Source of the DNA: Mucilaginibacter lacusdianchii
Lineage (GTDB): Bacteria > Bacteroidota > Bacteroidia > Sphingobacteriales > Sphingobacteriaceae
Reading direction: 5' to 3'
Assembly: GCF_009770985.1 (NCBI RefSeq)
Contig: NZ_WSRW01000003.1
Coordinates: 231,274-295,273, forward strand
Length of the DNA: 64,000 nt
Positions 18,893-26,690 of this stretch are shown here, piece after piece. The notes beneath the pieces are model-generated. The model was not told the DNA's origin and made no database searches. It was given only the letters and a program-made list of their open reading frames with translations. A program made the position numbers and the translations under genes. Numbering within the stretch: the first letter of the stretch is position 1; each line of letters opens with the position of its first letter.

Positions 18893-19432
18893 ATGGAAAA
18901 TCAATCACAGCTGTTTGTTCCTGACGAAGTCGTTATGAGCAAAATATATTTAATACGTGGCCAAAAGGTAATGCTCGACGCTGACCTTGCTGAACTTTAT
19001 GGAACTGAAACTAAAAAACTTAAGCAACAGGTTAACCGCAACCTTGAGCGCTTTCCGGGCCACTACATGTTCGAACTAACCAAAGAGGAAAATGAAATTT
19101 TAAGGTCACAATTTGTGACCTTAAAGCGAGGTGAACACTCAAAATACCTTCCCTATGTGTTTACAGAACATGGGATACTGATGCTATCGAACGTTTTAAA
19201 GAGCCAAAGAGCCATTGCGGTCAGTATTCAGATCATCGACATCTTTGTTAAACTTCGAGAAACTCTAGCGGGACAAACTGATATTTGGTTGGAAATTGAA
19301 AGGATAAAATCCACGCTGATGAAGCAAGATGGAAAAATTGACTTGTTGTTAAAGTATTTAGATCAGCTCATTCAACAACATCACGAACCTCAGCCAAGAC
19401 AAAGAATTGGCTACAAGCCTGATAGGTATTAA
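18893..19432 (+). CDS. ORF6N domain DNA-binding protein
   Basis: The 179-residue protein carries an ORF6N (KilA-N-associated) domain at about residues 12-105: IYLIRGQKVMLDADLAELYG, KQQVNRNLERFP, FELTKEE and LPYVFTEHGILMLSNVL. A short coiled tail follows, rich in Lys and Gln (PQPRQRIGYKPDRY). ORF6N proteins are common on phages and integrative elements and are thought to bind DNA as regulators. It sits 27 bp after the integrase and ends in a strong terminator, so it belongs to the recombination module. Its specific role is unknown. Confidence 0.88.
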   Translation: MENQSQLFVPDEVVMSKIYLIRGQKVMLDADLAELYGTETKKLKQQVNRNLERFPGHYMFELTKEENEILRSQFVTLKRGEHSKYLPYVFTEHGILMLSNVLKSQRAIAVSIQIIDIFVKLRETLAGQTDIWLEIERIKSTLMKQDGKIDLLLKYLDQLIQQHHEPQPRQRIGYKPDRY

Positions 19433-19482
19433 AGTAATGACAAATCTGGTTTAAAACGGTGAGCTGTAAACTTGGTCTTAAT

Positions 19483-19518
19483 AACACGTCGCAGATAATA
19501 ATTGCGACGTGTTTTGTT
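19483..19518 (+). terminator. Rho-independent terminator after the integrase/ORF6N genes
   Basis: AACACGTCGCA pairs perfectly with TGCGACGTGTT across a 9-base loop and is followed by TTGTTT. It ends the integrase-ORF6N transcript. The rest of 19519-20081 shows no convincing gene or repeat. Confidence 0.75.
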
Positions 19519-20081
19519 TCCTACGTTCAGATTTGAACAGAAGCATCAGACATTTAATATTAAGAAACTTTCAAATACTGATGACATTTGATAATACTAG
19601 TCTGCATGATAATAAATAGTTATCAGTTATTGAAACTACTTGTATACCCAAATTAGAACAATCGTTTTCAATAGCCTTTGAGTACGTGCAGAATAAGCAC
19701 AAACCCTAAGCGGATAACATGACAAAATGAAAGTAAATATTGACTAGCATAATCAAGATTTCTTTTTATTGTTTAGAGTGTGACATTTTGACTGTCGCTT
19801 GACAAAAAGCCTGACAAAAAAATTTTAGGCACAGACTATGCAGGAGTAATTTGAAGATAAAAAAGACGCTAAAAAGTAAGAAGAATACCAGCGCCGGATT
19901 GCGCGGACTTCGGGGGCTGGTCACCCCAAATGCAGAAATAAGGCTGTTTTGACGCAGCGAAGATAAATAAACCTAAACAACTTCAAAATTATTCTTCACC
20001 TCTTTTTTGCGATACCCGGAGCGATACTTGCGGCAACGAGACACCTAATCGACAGCATGATAGAATTAAAATACAAAACTA

Positions 20082-20441
20082 ATGAGTTTAAAAATTACTA
20101 AAATTCAAAAAGACGGTGATGCAAAAGAGGAATATATTCTTTTAGAAGCCACCGAGAATGTAAATATCAGCGCTTACGCGGTTATCGATAAAACGTTTAA
20201 TAAAGACGGAAAGGTATCAAACGTGCATAAGCACTTTTACCGTTTCCCTTCAAAAACAGTAAAAAAAGGAGAATATGTATCTTTAAGAACGGGCAAAGGC
20301 ACCAACACGGTAGGTACATTTACTGATGGTTCCACTGTTCATCGATTTTACTGGGGTTCGGATGCTGCATTTTGGAATGACAATAATGTAGAGCAGGCTG
20401 AATTGTTAAAAGTAGAAACGGTAGCTAAAAAGGCTGCTTAA
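20082..20441 (+). CDS. Small lamin-tail-domain-like (LTD) protein
   Basis: The 119-residue product is a single small beta-sandwich-like domain. ITKIQKDGDAKEEYILLEAT, HFYRFPSKTVKKGEYVSLRTG and HRFYWGSDAAFWND follow the pattern of lamin-tail domains: a 'still valid edge' at the start, GEYV...L in the middle and W-G near the end. There is no signal peptide, so it is cytoplasmic. It lies 74 bp before the Argonaute operon with a hairpin between, so cotranscription is possible but not required. No function is established; it could be an accessory subunit or an unrelated passenger. Confidence 0.55.
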   Translation: MSLKITKIQKDGDAKEEYILLEATENVNISAYAVIDKTFNKDGKVSNVHKHFYRFPSKTVKKGEYVSLRTGKGTNTVGTFTDGSTVHRFYWGSDAAFWNDNNVEQAELLKVETVAKKAA

Positions 20442-20456
20442 GCTGTATTTTAAAAA

Positions 20457-20484
20457 TAGCCCAGTCTGTAAAGGCTGGGCTTAT
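20457..20484 (+). terminator. Hairpin between the LTD gene and the Argonaute operon
   Basis: AGCCCAG and CTGGGCT pair across a 10-base loop, followed by a weak TTATTT tract. It could be a leaky terminator or attenuator upstream of the SMEK-APAZ gene at 20516. Confidence 0.5.
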
Positions 20485-20515
20485 TTAAGTAATATCACAC
20501 GATCAAATGTAGCCT

Positions 20516-22021
20516 ATGAACAGAATTGACTTTACTAATAAAATCAATACTTATGCAGCGCGATTTGTGCTTGAAGTAGAAGGCTTTAACGCTACTAGCC
20601 AATATCATATAAATATCCACGCGGAAAGTTTTCTGATACCTGTGCTGAATGAAACCTTTGGCTTGGAATTAGAGAACCTTAATGCCACACAAAAAAAAAA
20701 CTTTCCAGCTATCGACCTTGCTGATTTTAAAAACAGGGTTGCTTTTCAGGTGACTTCTACCGCTGATCTTGATAAAATAAAGGGAACGTTAGAAACATTT
20801 TTCAAGCACAAGCTCAATGAACAATTTGATGTGCTATATATCTACATTATCACGCACAAAAAAGAGAAATATAACGCTACCAAGTTAGCAGACTTAATTC
20901 CTGACAACTTTTCATTTGATATTGATGAGCATATTTTAGATAAAGATGATCTGTTAAAAAAGATTAATGCTATTAGTTCTACCCCCAAACTACAGGCAAT
21001 TTCAAAGATATATGAGCACGAGTTTTCAGATGTTCAAATACAAACACGGCAGCAAAAATTTGTAAGCGGTTATTTGAGCACCGAAACAGAAGCGATTTTG
21101 CCCAACATGCTTCGTGTGAGCTTTCCGCAAGCACTTTACAAAGCAGAATTGAATATTGAAGACGAAGCTTTTATTATTGCAGATGTTAATGAATATTTAG
21201 TCAAAAACGAACGTAAGCCTATCAAAAGCATGAAGAAAGGCAAACTCATCAAACATGCTTTGCGGATGAAAAATATCTATTCCGCGGAATGGGTGACTTA
21301 CGAGAATTGTATCTATACATTTATTGATTTAACTAATTCATCTGAACCAATGCGTCAGATCGTCGACACCGGTAACATCGAACGATTTGAATGTGCTGAA
21401 TTTTATGAAACTAATGACGATTATAAACGAATATTTAAGCACCTGCTTAGAAATACGTTAATGGCGTTCTGTAAACTTAAGCTGATCGAATGGTTTGGCC
21501 CGCGGGAAATTTTCCGCTTCGCAAATAACCCTAAAGTTCCCAATCAAAAAAGGTTAAAATGGAAAGGCAAAAAAGAAGCAACTAAAACCGTAATTTTTGA
21601 AATGATGAACAAAAAAGAGCAGCATATCATTTGTTACCGGAATCTTGCTTTTAGAAGTTCTTTTCTCGACTTGGGCGAAGATTGGTTTTTAGTTATCAAC
21701 CCAACCTGGAGTTTCACCAATCCCGGCGGCTATAAAGAAAGTCGTTTTGAAGCTGATTATATGTCAGGGATCAAACGAATGGAGAATAACAGTGCCGTGT
21801 GTAATTACTTCAGGTTCTTTAGCTATTACTTTACGTATGTTGATCTATTTACTCCTGAATACCCGCACTTAAAATTACATCCGGTGGAGCCACTTAGTAT
21901 CTCACCAAAATTAGAGGAGGCTACATGGAACCCTGCTAAAGTTCCTACAAAAAAAGGTAAAGCCTTAGAGGCAGAGTTACAGGTAGATAACGAATTGTCA
22001 GATAACACGCTTTTTGAATAA
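20516..22021 (+). CDS. SMEK-APAZ protein, partner and likely effector of the short Argonaute
   Basis: The 501-residue protein has two parts. Residues 1-150 match the SMEK domain: the HINIHAESF helix, then FPAIDLADFKNRVAFQVTST (D67 and Q78-V-T), a D...QxT arrangement resembling degenerate PD-(D/E)xK nucleases. Residues from about 170 to the end resemble APAZ domains that pair with short Argonautes, ending with EDWFLVINPTWSFTNPGG and SGIKRMENNSAVCNYFRFF. In characterised short Argonaute systems the APAZ subunit carries the killing domain (TIR, SIR2 or a nuclease). By analogy SMEK is the effector here, unleashed when guide-loaded Argonaute meets target nucleic acid. The stop overlaps the next ATG by 1 bp. 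Pairing is strong; the nuclease assignment is inferred. Confidence 0.82.
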   Translation: MNRIDFTNKINTYAARFVLEVEGFNATSQYHINIHAESFLIPVLNETFGLELENLNATQKKNFPAIDLADFKNRVAFQVTSTADLDKIKGTLETFFKHKLNEQFDVLYIYIITHKKEKYNATKLADLIPDNFSFDIDEHILDKDDLLKKINAISSTPKLQAISKIYEHEFSDVQIQTRQQKFVSGYLSTETEAILPNMLRVSFPQALYKAELNIEDEAFIIADVNEYLVKNERKPIKSMKKGKLIKHALRMKNIYSAEWVTYENCIYTFIDLTNSSEPMRQIVDTGNIERFECAEFYETNDDYKRIFKHLLRNTLMAFCKLKLIEWFGPREIFRFANNPKVPNQKRLKWKGKKEATKTVIFEMMNKKEQHIICYRNLAFRSSFLDLGEDWFLVINPTWSFTNPGGYKESRFEADYMSGIKRMENNSAVCNYFRFFSYYFTYVDLFTPEYPHLKLHPVEPLSISPKLEEATWNPAKVPTKKGKALEAELQVDNELSDNTLFE

Positions 22022-23466
22022 TGAAATTAAGATATATTGAAGAACCTTCCTTACAGTTTGGCACGAACCAGCATATCTGCCCTAAACAGGGAATTTATAA
22101 TTTTACACCATTTGACATTTCCAACGTGAGGCCGGAAAAAATCACAATTGGCGTTATCGGAAAAGGTGAAAGTGTTGATAAAGTGTTAGAATGGCTAGAC
22201 AGTTGTAAAGCACATATTGCAGGAAAAGAAAGCAAAAACCCTCATCCTACACTTTTTATGAACTTTTGTGGATTCAATAAAGATATTGGGTTCAAAAGCG
22301 AGGTGGTTTACGATGATACTTACATCCGTAAAATTAATAATTCAGACTTTGACGAGATCATTAAGTCTAAATCAAACCTCGAAGAAAGAATAAAAGATAT
22401 TGCCGGATTGTATCTTACCGAAATTAAGTTTCTTACAAAAAACAAAAAGCCGGATGTGGTTATCTGCGCATTAGGCGAAAACTTTATTACCTATATACAA
22501 GACAGTGAGGTTGCAAGACCCGACGACGACGACGATATCGAAAGCGAAGACAGCGAAATAACGGATGAAGAAATATCGATCAAAGAACAAAACTTTCGTC
22601 GATACCTGAAAGCTGCTGCCATGCAGTATAATATCCCCATACAAATTGTAAGAGACAGAATTGCTAAGCCAACTTCCGAAATGCAGGATGCCGCTACGAT
22701 TGCATGGAACTTTTTCACGGCATTATACTATAAAGCTGCGGGTACTCCCTGGGCTTTAGTAAGAAAAGATTCTGCTGAAACGACCTGCTATGCTGGTATC
22801 AGTTTTTTTAAAAGCCGTGATAAATCAACCACCCAAACCAGTATTGCTCAAATTTTCAATGAGCTTGGTAAAGGGGTTATTTTGAGAGGTGAAGAAATTA
22901 CCTTAAAAAAGAGTGATCGGACACCGCATCTGTCGGAAGAACAAGCGTTTAATCTGCTGTCCCAGTCTTTAAAGGAATATTACGACGCAATTAAGATATT
23001 TCCTAAACGCTTAGTACTGCATAAAACTTCCAATTTTAATGAGGGCGAAATTTATGGCTTCAAGCAGGCCGCAAAAAACTTTCATATTCATCAGGTAGAC
23101 CTCGTCTCAATCCAACAGTCAGACATTCGCCTGTATAGATTTGGGGGCTACCCTCCAATGAGAGGCACACATCTCCACTTAACAGATCAGCATCATGTAC
23201 TTTATACAAGGGGTTCGGTACCTTATTATGAAACTTACCCAGGAATGTACATTCCAAGCGCATTGGAAATTAAACTGGCATCTTACGACGAATCGCCCAA
23301 TGTGATATGTGATGAAATTCTCGCACTTTCTAAGATGAACTGGAACAATACTCAATTTGACCGAAAATTTCCGATTACTGTCGAGTGTGCAAGAAACGTT
23401 GGTGAAATACTCAAATACCTAAATCGTACAGATGAGATGCAATTAAAGTATAGTTTTTATATGTAA
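22021..23466 (+). CDS. Short prokaryotic Argonaute (MID-PIWI, catalytically inactive)
   Basis: The 481-residue protein lacks N and PAZ domains and follows the short pAgo pattern: EPSLQFG...PKQGIYNFTPFD at the start, IGVIGKGESVDKVLEWLDSC, then a MID domain with NFRRYLKAAAMQYNIPIQ. The PIWI domain runs from about residue 245 (CYAGISFFKS) to the end (ALSKMNWNN, ITVECARNVGEILKYL). The catalytic tetrad is absent: the first Asp position reads GIS, and the later VHRDG-type site reads LHKTS. It should therefore bind guide and target without cutting and signal to the APAZ partner. An acidic insertion (DDDDDIESEDSEITDEE) lies near residue 165. Translation is coupled to the preceding gene by TAATG. Confidence 0.93.
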   Translation: MKLRYIEEPSLQFGTNQHICPKQGIYNFTPFDISNVRPEKITIGVIGKGESVDKVLEWLDSCKAHIAGKESKNPHPTLFMNFCGFNKDIGFKSEVVYDDTYIRKINNSDFDEIIKSKSNLEERIKDIAGLYLTEIKFLTKNKKPDVVICALGENFITYIQDSEVARPDDDDDIESEDSEITDEEISIKEQNFRRYLKAAAMQYNIPIQIVRDRIAKPTSEMQDAATIAWNFFTALYYKAAGTPWALVRKDSAETTCYAGISFFKSRDKSTTQTSIAQIFNELGKGVILRGEEITLKKSDRTPHLSEEQAFNLLSQSLKEYYDAIKIFPKRLVLHKTSNFNEGEIYGFKQAAKNFHIHQVDLVSIQQSDIRLYRFGGYPPMRGTHLHLTDQHHVLYTRGSVPYYETYPGMYIPSALEIKLASYDESPNVICDEILALSKMNWNNTQFDRKFPITVECARNVGEILKYLNRTDEMQLKYSFYM

Positions 23467-23731
23467 CAGCAATTTTTTGTCATCGATAAATGCCTGGTTA
23501 ACTTTCTCTTGATTTCTTCATCAACTTTTTGTTCAATAAAATACTATTTCAATTTTATTTTGAAGCATCATCTTTATAGCCTCATTCGCAGCAAAATATT
23601 GATGGCTGCGGTGAAATATTAGTCCTCGATTTCAGAGATTTTGCGGAATGACAACAATTTCAGTTTAGTTCGTTTCTTAAAGTACAGCATTATTAATGCT
23701 ATAATTGATGCTTAAATCACAAACCGGAATC

Positions 23732-25177
23732 TCAACTTCGTCTCTTTGAAGTTCCCTTAGCTTCCAAAACTCCTGTTGCGTACCAGCAATATCGTTTATC
23801 GCGATTATATTGTACGTCGTATATCCTCCACGGTTTTGATTTGCATATTGCTGCATTATCTGCTCTATCTTTTAAATCACAGCAAGTATAAAAGGGACAA
23901 CAGTGGTTTTCCGATGGCGATGCCTCTACGCGGGCAGTTGCTATTCCACCGCGATGACTAAAGAAAAAGTGATCGTATGCAATTAAGGTTTTTAATGCGA
24001 CGGATGTTTCCTCAGGTAAATTTGTGGCCATAAAATCGCGGTTAAACTCCAGATCAACTGCGCCCTCATTAGGCAAAAACTTGTACAAATAATCACAAAG
24101 CGGAGCCGTTTCAAGAATTTTATCATATTCCTTGTTTAAGAGCCAGGTTAATTCAAAGAAAATATCCTCAATTCTTTTATCGTAAAGTCCCTTACTTACT
24201 TCAGCAAGGTATTTATATGCTACCTCTAATTGAGTTCTTCCTTTAAATGCTTCAACATAAGCATCTTGTTGCGAGAAAAATGGAGCACGTTGCCGTATTA
24301 ACACCTGCTTAGTCTCTTCTGCAATTTCATTAAGTGTAATATCTTGATCTATACCTTGATAGAAAGCATTACCAATTCGTTGTAAGGTAGATATGAACGC
24401 ATGCCCCGAATCGATATTCTGTAAAGCCAGCAAGCCTGCTGCCATAGCTATTTCCTGGCGAACTAAAGGAAATATCATTTGAGCGACCATTCGGCAAACA
24501 GTATATTCAGTACCCTTTAAAGGGTCTTCAATTTCCTTTAACCCTCTTTTACGCATATCTAATATTTGATCCATTTCATACGCAAGAAATTCAAATAAAT
24601 AAAATCTACCCAGGCAAATACTGCCGGTAACGGGTTTACCATTTAAGACTCCAGAATAAGTAATGGCAGGCACGTTTATAGTACCATCTTGTTTGCCTTC
24701 AGGAGCAATAGGAAAATGAAGCTCTTGTATCTCTGGGGCAATACGATCAATCTTCTTCATTGGAAACTCTAATGGCCCAGATCCGGTCATCACTTCATTT
24801 GATTTCCAACTCCGAACAAAACTCATCATTAAATCAGGCTTGTTTTTATCTGTTCCCAAGGATGCGCCAGAGCCAGGTGTCGGATCGAGATAGCTGGTGA
24901 ATATACTAAGCATCAAGATCCTGTTTTGAAATAATGCGCTACTCAAAATTGTACTCACATCATGGAGATAATGAAAGAACTCATGAAAAATGGTCGGCAG
25001 GTTCTCCTGTTGAATTTCATTTTGTATTTCAGCCGAAATCTCAAATTGTTTAGATGACAGTCCAGCCTGCTTACGAGTCCATTTTGTTTGAATTGAGAAA
25101 TAATATCGGCTCAAATAGTATTTCCCCCATTCTTGACTCGAAAGGTGATCAAAATCATCAAAATTGAAATTATCCAT
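23732..25177 (-). CDS. HExxH-motif protein of unknown function with a Cys-rich C-terminus
   Basis: I do not recognise a named family. The 481-residue product has a zinc-protease-type motif, FHEFFHYLHD (H65-E-F-F-H69), followed by mostly helical sequence. The C-terminal block holds five Cys (HCCPFYTCC...C) plus a later CWY, which could form a metal knuckle. There is no signal peptide or membrane segment. It is the second gene of a two-gene unit, 54 bp after the next gene on the same strand, and lies between the Argonaute and SMEK-STAND modules. A peptidase role in a defence unit is plausible, but only the motif supports it. Confidence 0.5.
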   Translation of the reverse strand: MDNFNFDDFDHLSSQEWGKYYLSRYYFSIQTKWTRKQAGLSSKQFEISAEIQNEIQQENLPTIFHEFFHYLHDVSTILSSALFQNRILMLSIFTSYLDPTPGSGASLGTDKNKPDLMMSFVRSWKSNEVMTGSGPLEFPMKKIDRIAPEIQELHFPIAPEGKQDGTINVPAITYSGVLNGKPVTGSICLGRFYLFEFLAYEMDQILDMRKRGLKEIEDPLKGTEYTVCRMVAQMIFPLVRQEIAMAAGLLALQNIDSGHAFISTLQRIGNAFYQGIDQDITLNEIAEETKQVLIRQRAPFFSQQDAYVEAFKGRTQLEVAYKYLAEVSKGLYDKRIEDIFFELTWLLNKEYDKILETAPLCDYLYKFLPNEGAVDLEFNRDFMATNLPEETSVALKTLIAYDHFFFSHRGGIATARVEASPSENHCCPFYTCCDLKDRADNAAICKSKPWRIYDVQYNRDKRYCWYATGVLEAKGTSKRRS

Positions 25178-25231
25178 AATTATAGGTTTAGGTTGATTGG
25201 CATTAAGACTTATGATTGGTGTTAAAAAAGA

Positions 25232-26275
25232 TTAAACATCAGTATCGGCTTGATTTGAATCATTTGACGGCAATCGCCTACGCTCGTAAACCACACCTGA
25301 AGCTCCTATACTAAATGCCTTTGTCGGACTGAGGTTAATTCTGGTGATCAACCGATCTCTTTTCTTGAAAGCACTTTTGGTGCCGATGGCTTTACCATCT
25401 TTCGTTAAAAGATAGGAGAAATCCCATTTGTTTTTACTATCGAGAATGAAGTAGATTTCTGCTATGTCTACATATTTTTGCAGACTTAATATTTTTTGAT
25501 GTACAGCAGCCAACTTAGCCGGTTTAAGTCCTTTTTCAACCTTCGATGAATCGTTGGAGCGTATGTGTAATTCAATATAAGGTTCCCACGGTATTTCGAA
25601 TATTGTCAACAGCGTTTTATTAGCGGGAATCATGTTTTCTCGACTAATTCTAACAGAGGATGATAATCGGTTTAGTAAACCTTTCAAGCCAGATTTTATG
25701 CTTTTATAAAAGTCTTCAGCAATATCTTCTGCTATTTTTTCGCCCATCTTTACCAGAAACGGCTTAACCAAAGGATAAAGGACCATTGCATAAGGAGCTA
25801 GCGTTATAACTATCCTTGGATCGGGGTAGAGTTCCTTGCGCATATCCAGTTCGAGAGCAACCTTGCCTTCAAAAGTGTTATGAATATGTCCTCCAGTACT
25901 CTGAAGATCACTGATATTTTGAAAGTTATTTTTATCTACAGAAAATGTAATTTTTTCCCCTGGTTTATCCGTCTTGCGGCTCATTAAAGGTATAGCCGTG
26001 CTATTTCCTGTAGCTATTAGGTTGTCGTCCCAATCGGCGACCGCCCTCTCTGTATATTCAATTGGCAATACCCAAACATGATGAACGCCGTCAATATTTT
26101 GAATTTCTGCGCCGTCGAAATATCCCATTGGCGGAATATCTCTTCTGTGATTTGCCAGATACCGCATTTTGAGAGGGCCATTAACTGCATCAGCATAATC
26201 CTTTAACATCTCTACGGTAGTCATATCCCCATGTCTGTCAATCGTTGCTGAGCGGATAATCACTTTTTGAGTCAT
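25232..26275 (-). CDS. Unknown protein, N-terminus weakly like phage prohead proteases
   Basis: The 347-residue product starts IIRSATIDRHGDMTTVEML and continues RYLANHRRDIPPMGYFDGAE. The D-R-x-G-D and N-H...P-x-G spacing loosely recalls the S78/U35 prohead protease fold, where the His of NH is catalytic. A hydrophobic stretch near residue 155 (ITLAPYAMVLYPLVKPFLV) could be a membrane-associated helix. The C-terminal half is basic and beta-rich. It precedes the HExxH gene by 54 bp and is probably cotranscribed. Whether it is a protease, an inhibitor or a sensor is not decided by sequence inspection. Confidence 0.4.
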   Translation of the reverse strand: MTQKVIIRSATIDRHGDMTTVEMLKDYADAVNGPLKMRYLANHRRDIPPMGYFDGAEIQNIDGVHHVWVLPIEYTERAVADWDDNLIATGNSTAIPLMSRKTDKPGEKITFSVDKNNFQNISDLQSTGGHIHNTFEGKVALELDMRKELYPDPRIVITLAPYAMVLYPLVKPFLVKMGEKIAEDIAEDFYKSIKSGLKGLLNRLSSSVRISRENMIPANKTLLTIFEIPWEPYIELHIRSNDSSKVEKGLKPAKLAAVHQKILSLQKYVDIAEIYFILDSKNKWDFSYLLTKDGKAIGTKSAFKKRDRLITRINLSPTKAFSIGASGVVYERRRLPSNDSNQADTDV

Positions 26276-26376
26276 AAAGCTTTTTAATTAATAATTAAGT
26301 TTTCTATATGAAAGCCTAATCCGAAAATAAAGAATTTCTAGGATTAATATCAGCTCTCACATTTGGATAACCTCCT

Positions 26377-26469
26377 TACTTGACCATGCTGTTCCGTGCT
26401 TATTCAAGTAACGGTAGTGTAAATGAATCTTAAATTCAGCTATCTATTTCAAGAAGATAGCATGGTCAA
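26377..26469. promoter_or_regulatory. Nested inverted repeats in the divergent region before SMEK-STAND
   Basis: TTGACCATGCT at 26380-26390 is exactly inverted at 26459-26469, and TACTTGA at 26377-26383 is inverted at 26403-26409. They lie between the unknown minus-strand gene (start 26275) and the SMEK-STAND gene (start 26691). A further imperfect palindrome (AACTCATTTCC/GGAATGGGTT) lies at about 26490. This looks like an operator array shared by divergent units. Nothing else is apparent in 26276-26690. Confidence 0.4.
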
Positions 26470-26629
26470 AGTTTAACAGAAAGCTTTGAACTCATTTCCG
26501 GAATGGGTTGTCAACGGCTCCAGAATTCCCAGTGGTGTGTTTTATTCTTATATTCATAAGACAATTGCAGGTGTAAATGGAGGGTTGGGCCGTAACGAAA
26601 AATTGGTCTTACCTGCTAACCGGATTAAT

Positions 26630-26637
26630 TATATTTG
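26630..26637 (+). promoter_or_regulatory. Candidate -7 box for the SMEK-STAND gene
   Basis: TATATTTG matches TAnnTTTG and would give a leader of about 50 nt before the ATG at 26691. No TTTG stands at the ideal 19-bp distance. Confidence 0.45.
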
Positions 26638-26690
26638 TTGTAAAGGCCTCTGTTTATTTAGGGATAAGTCAGAACCTTATTGATTAAACT

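Noticed and set aside
22509..22580. Acidic Asp/Glu run in the Argonaute as a sign of a frameshift
   Set aside because: The frame continues with conserved MID sequence on both sides; it is an insertion loop.
26486..26683. 65-codon plus-strand frame before SMEK-STAND
   Set aside because: It lies in the palindrome-rich control region, spans the -7 box and has no domain.
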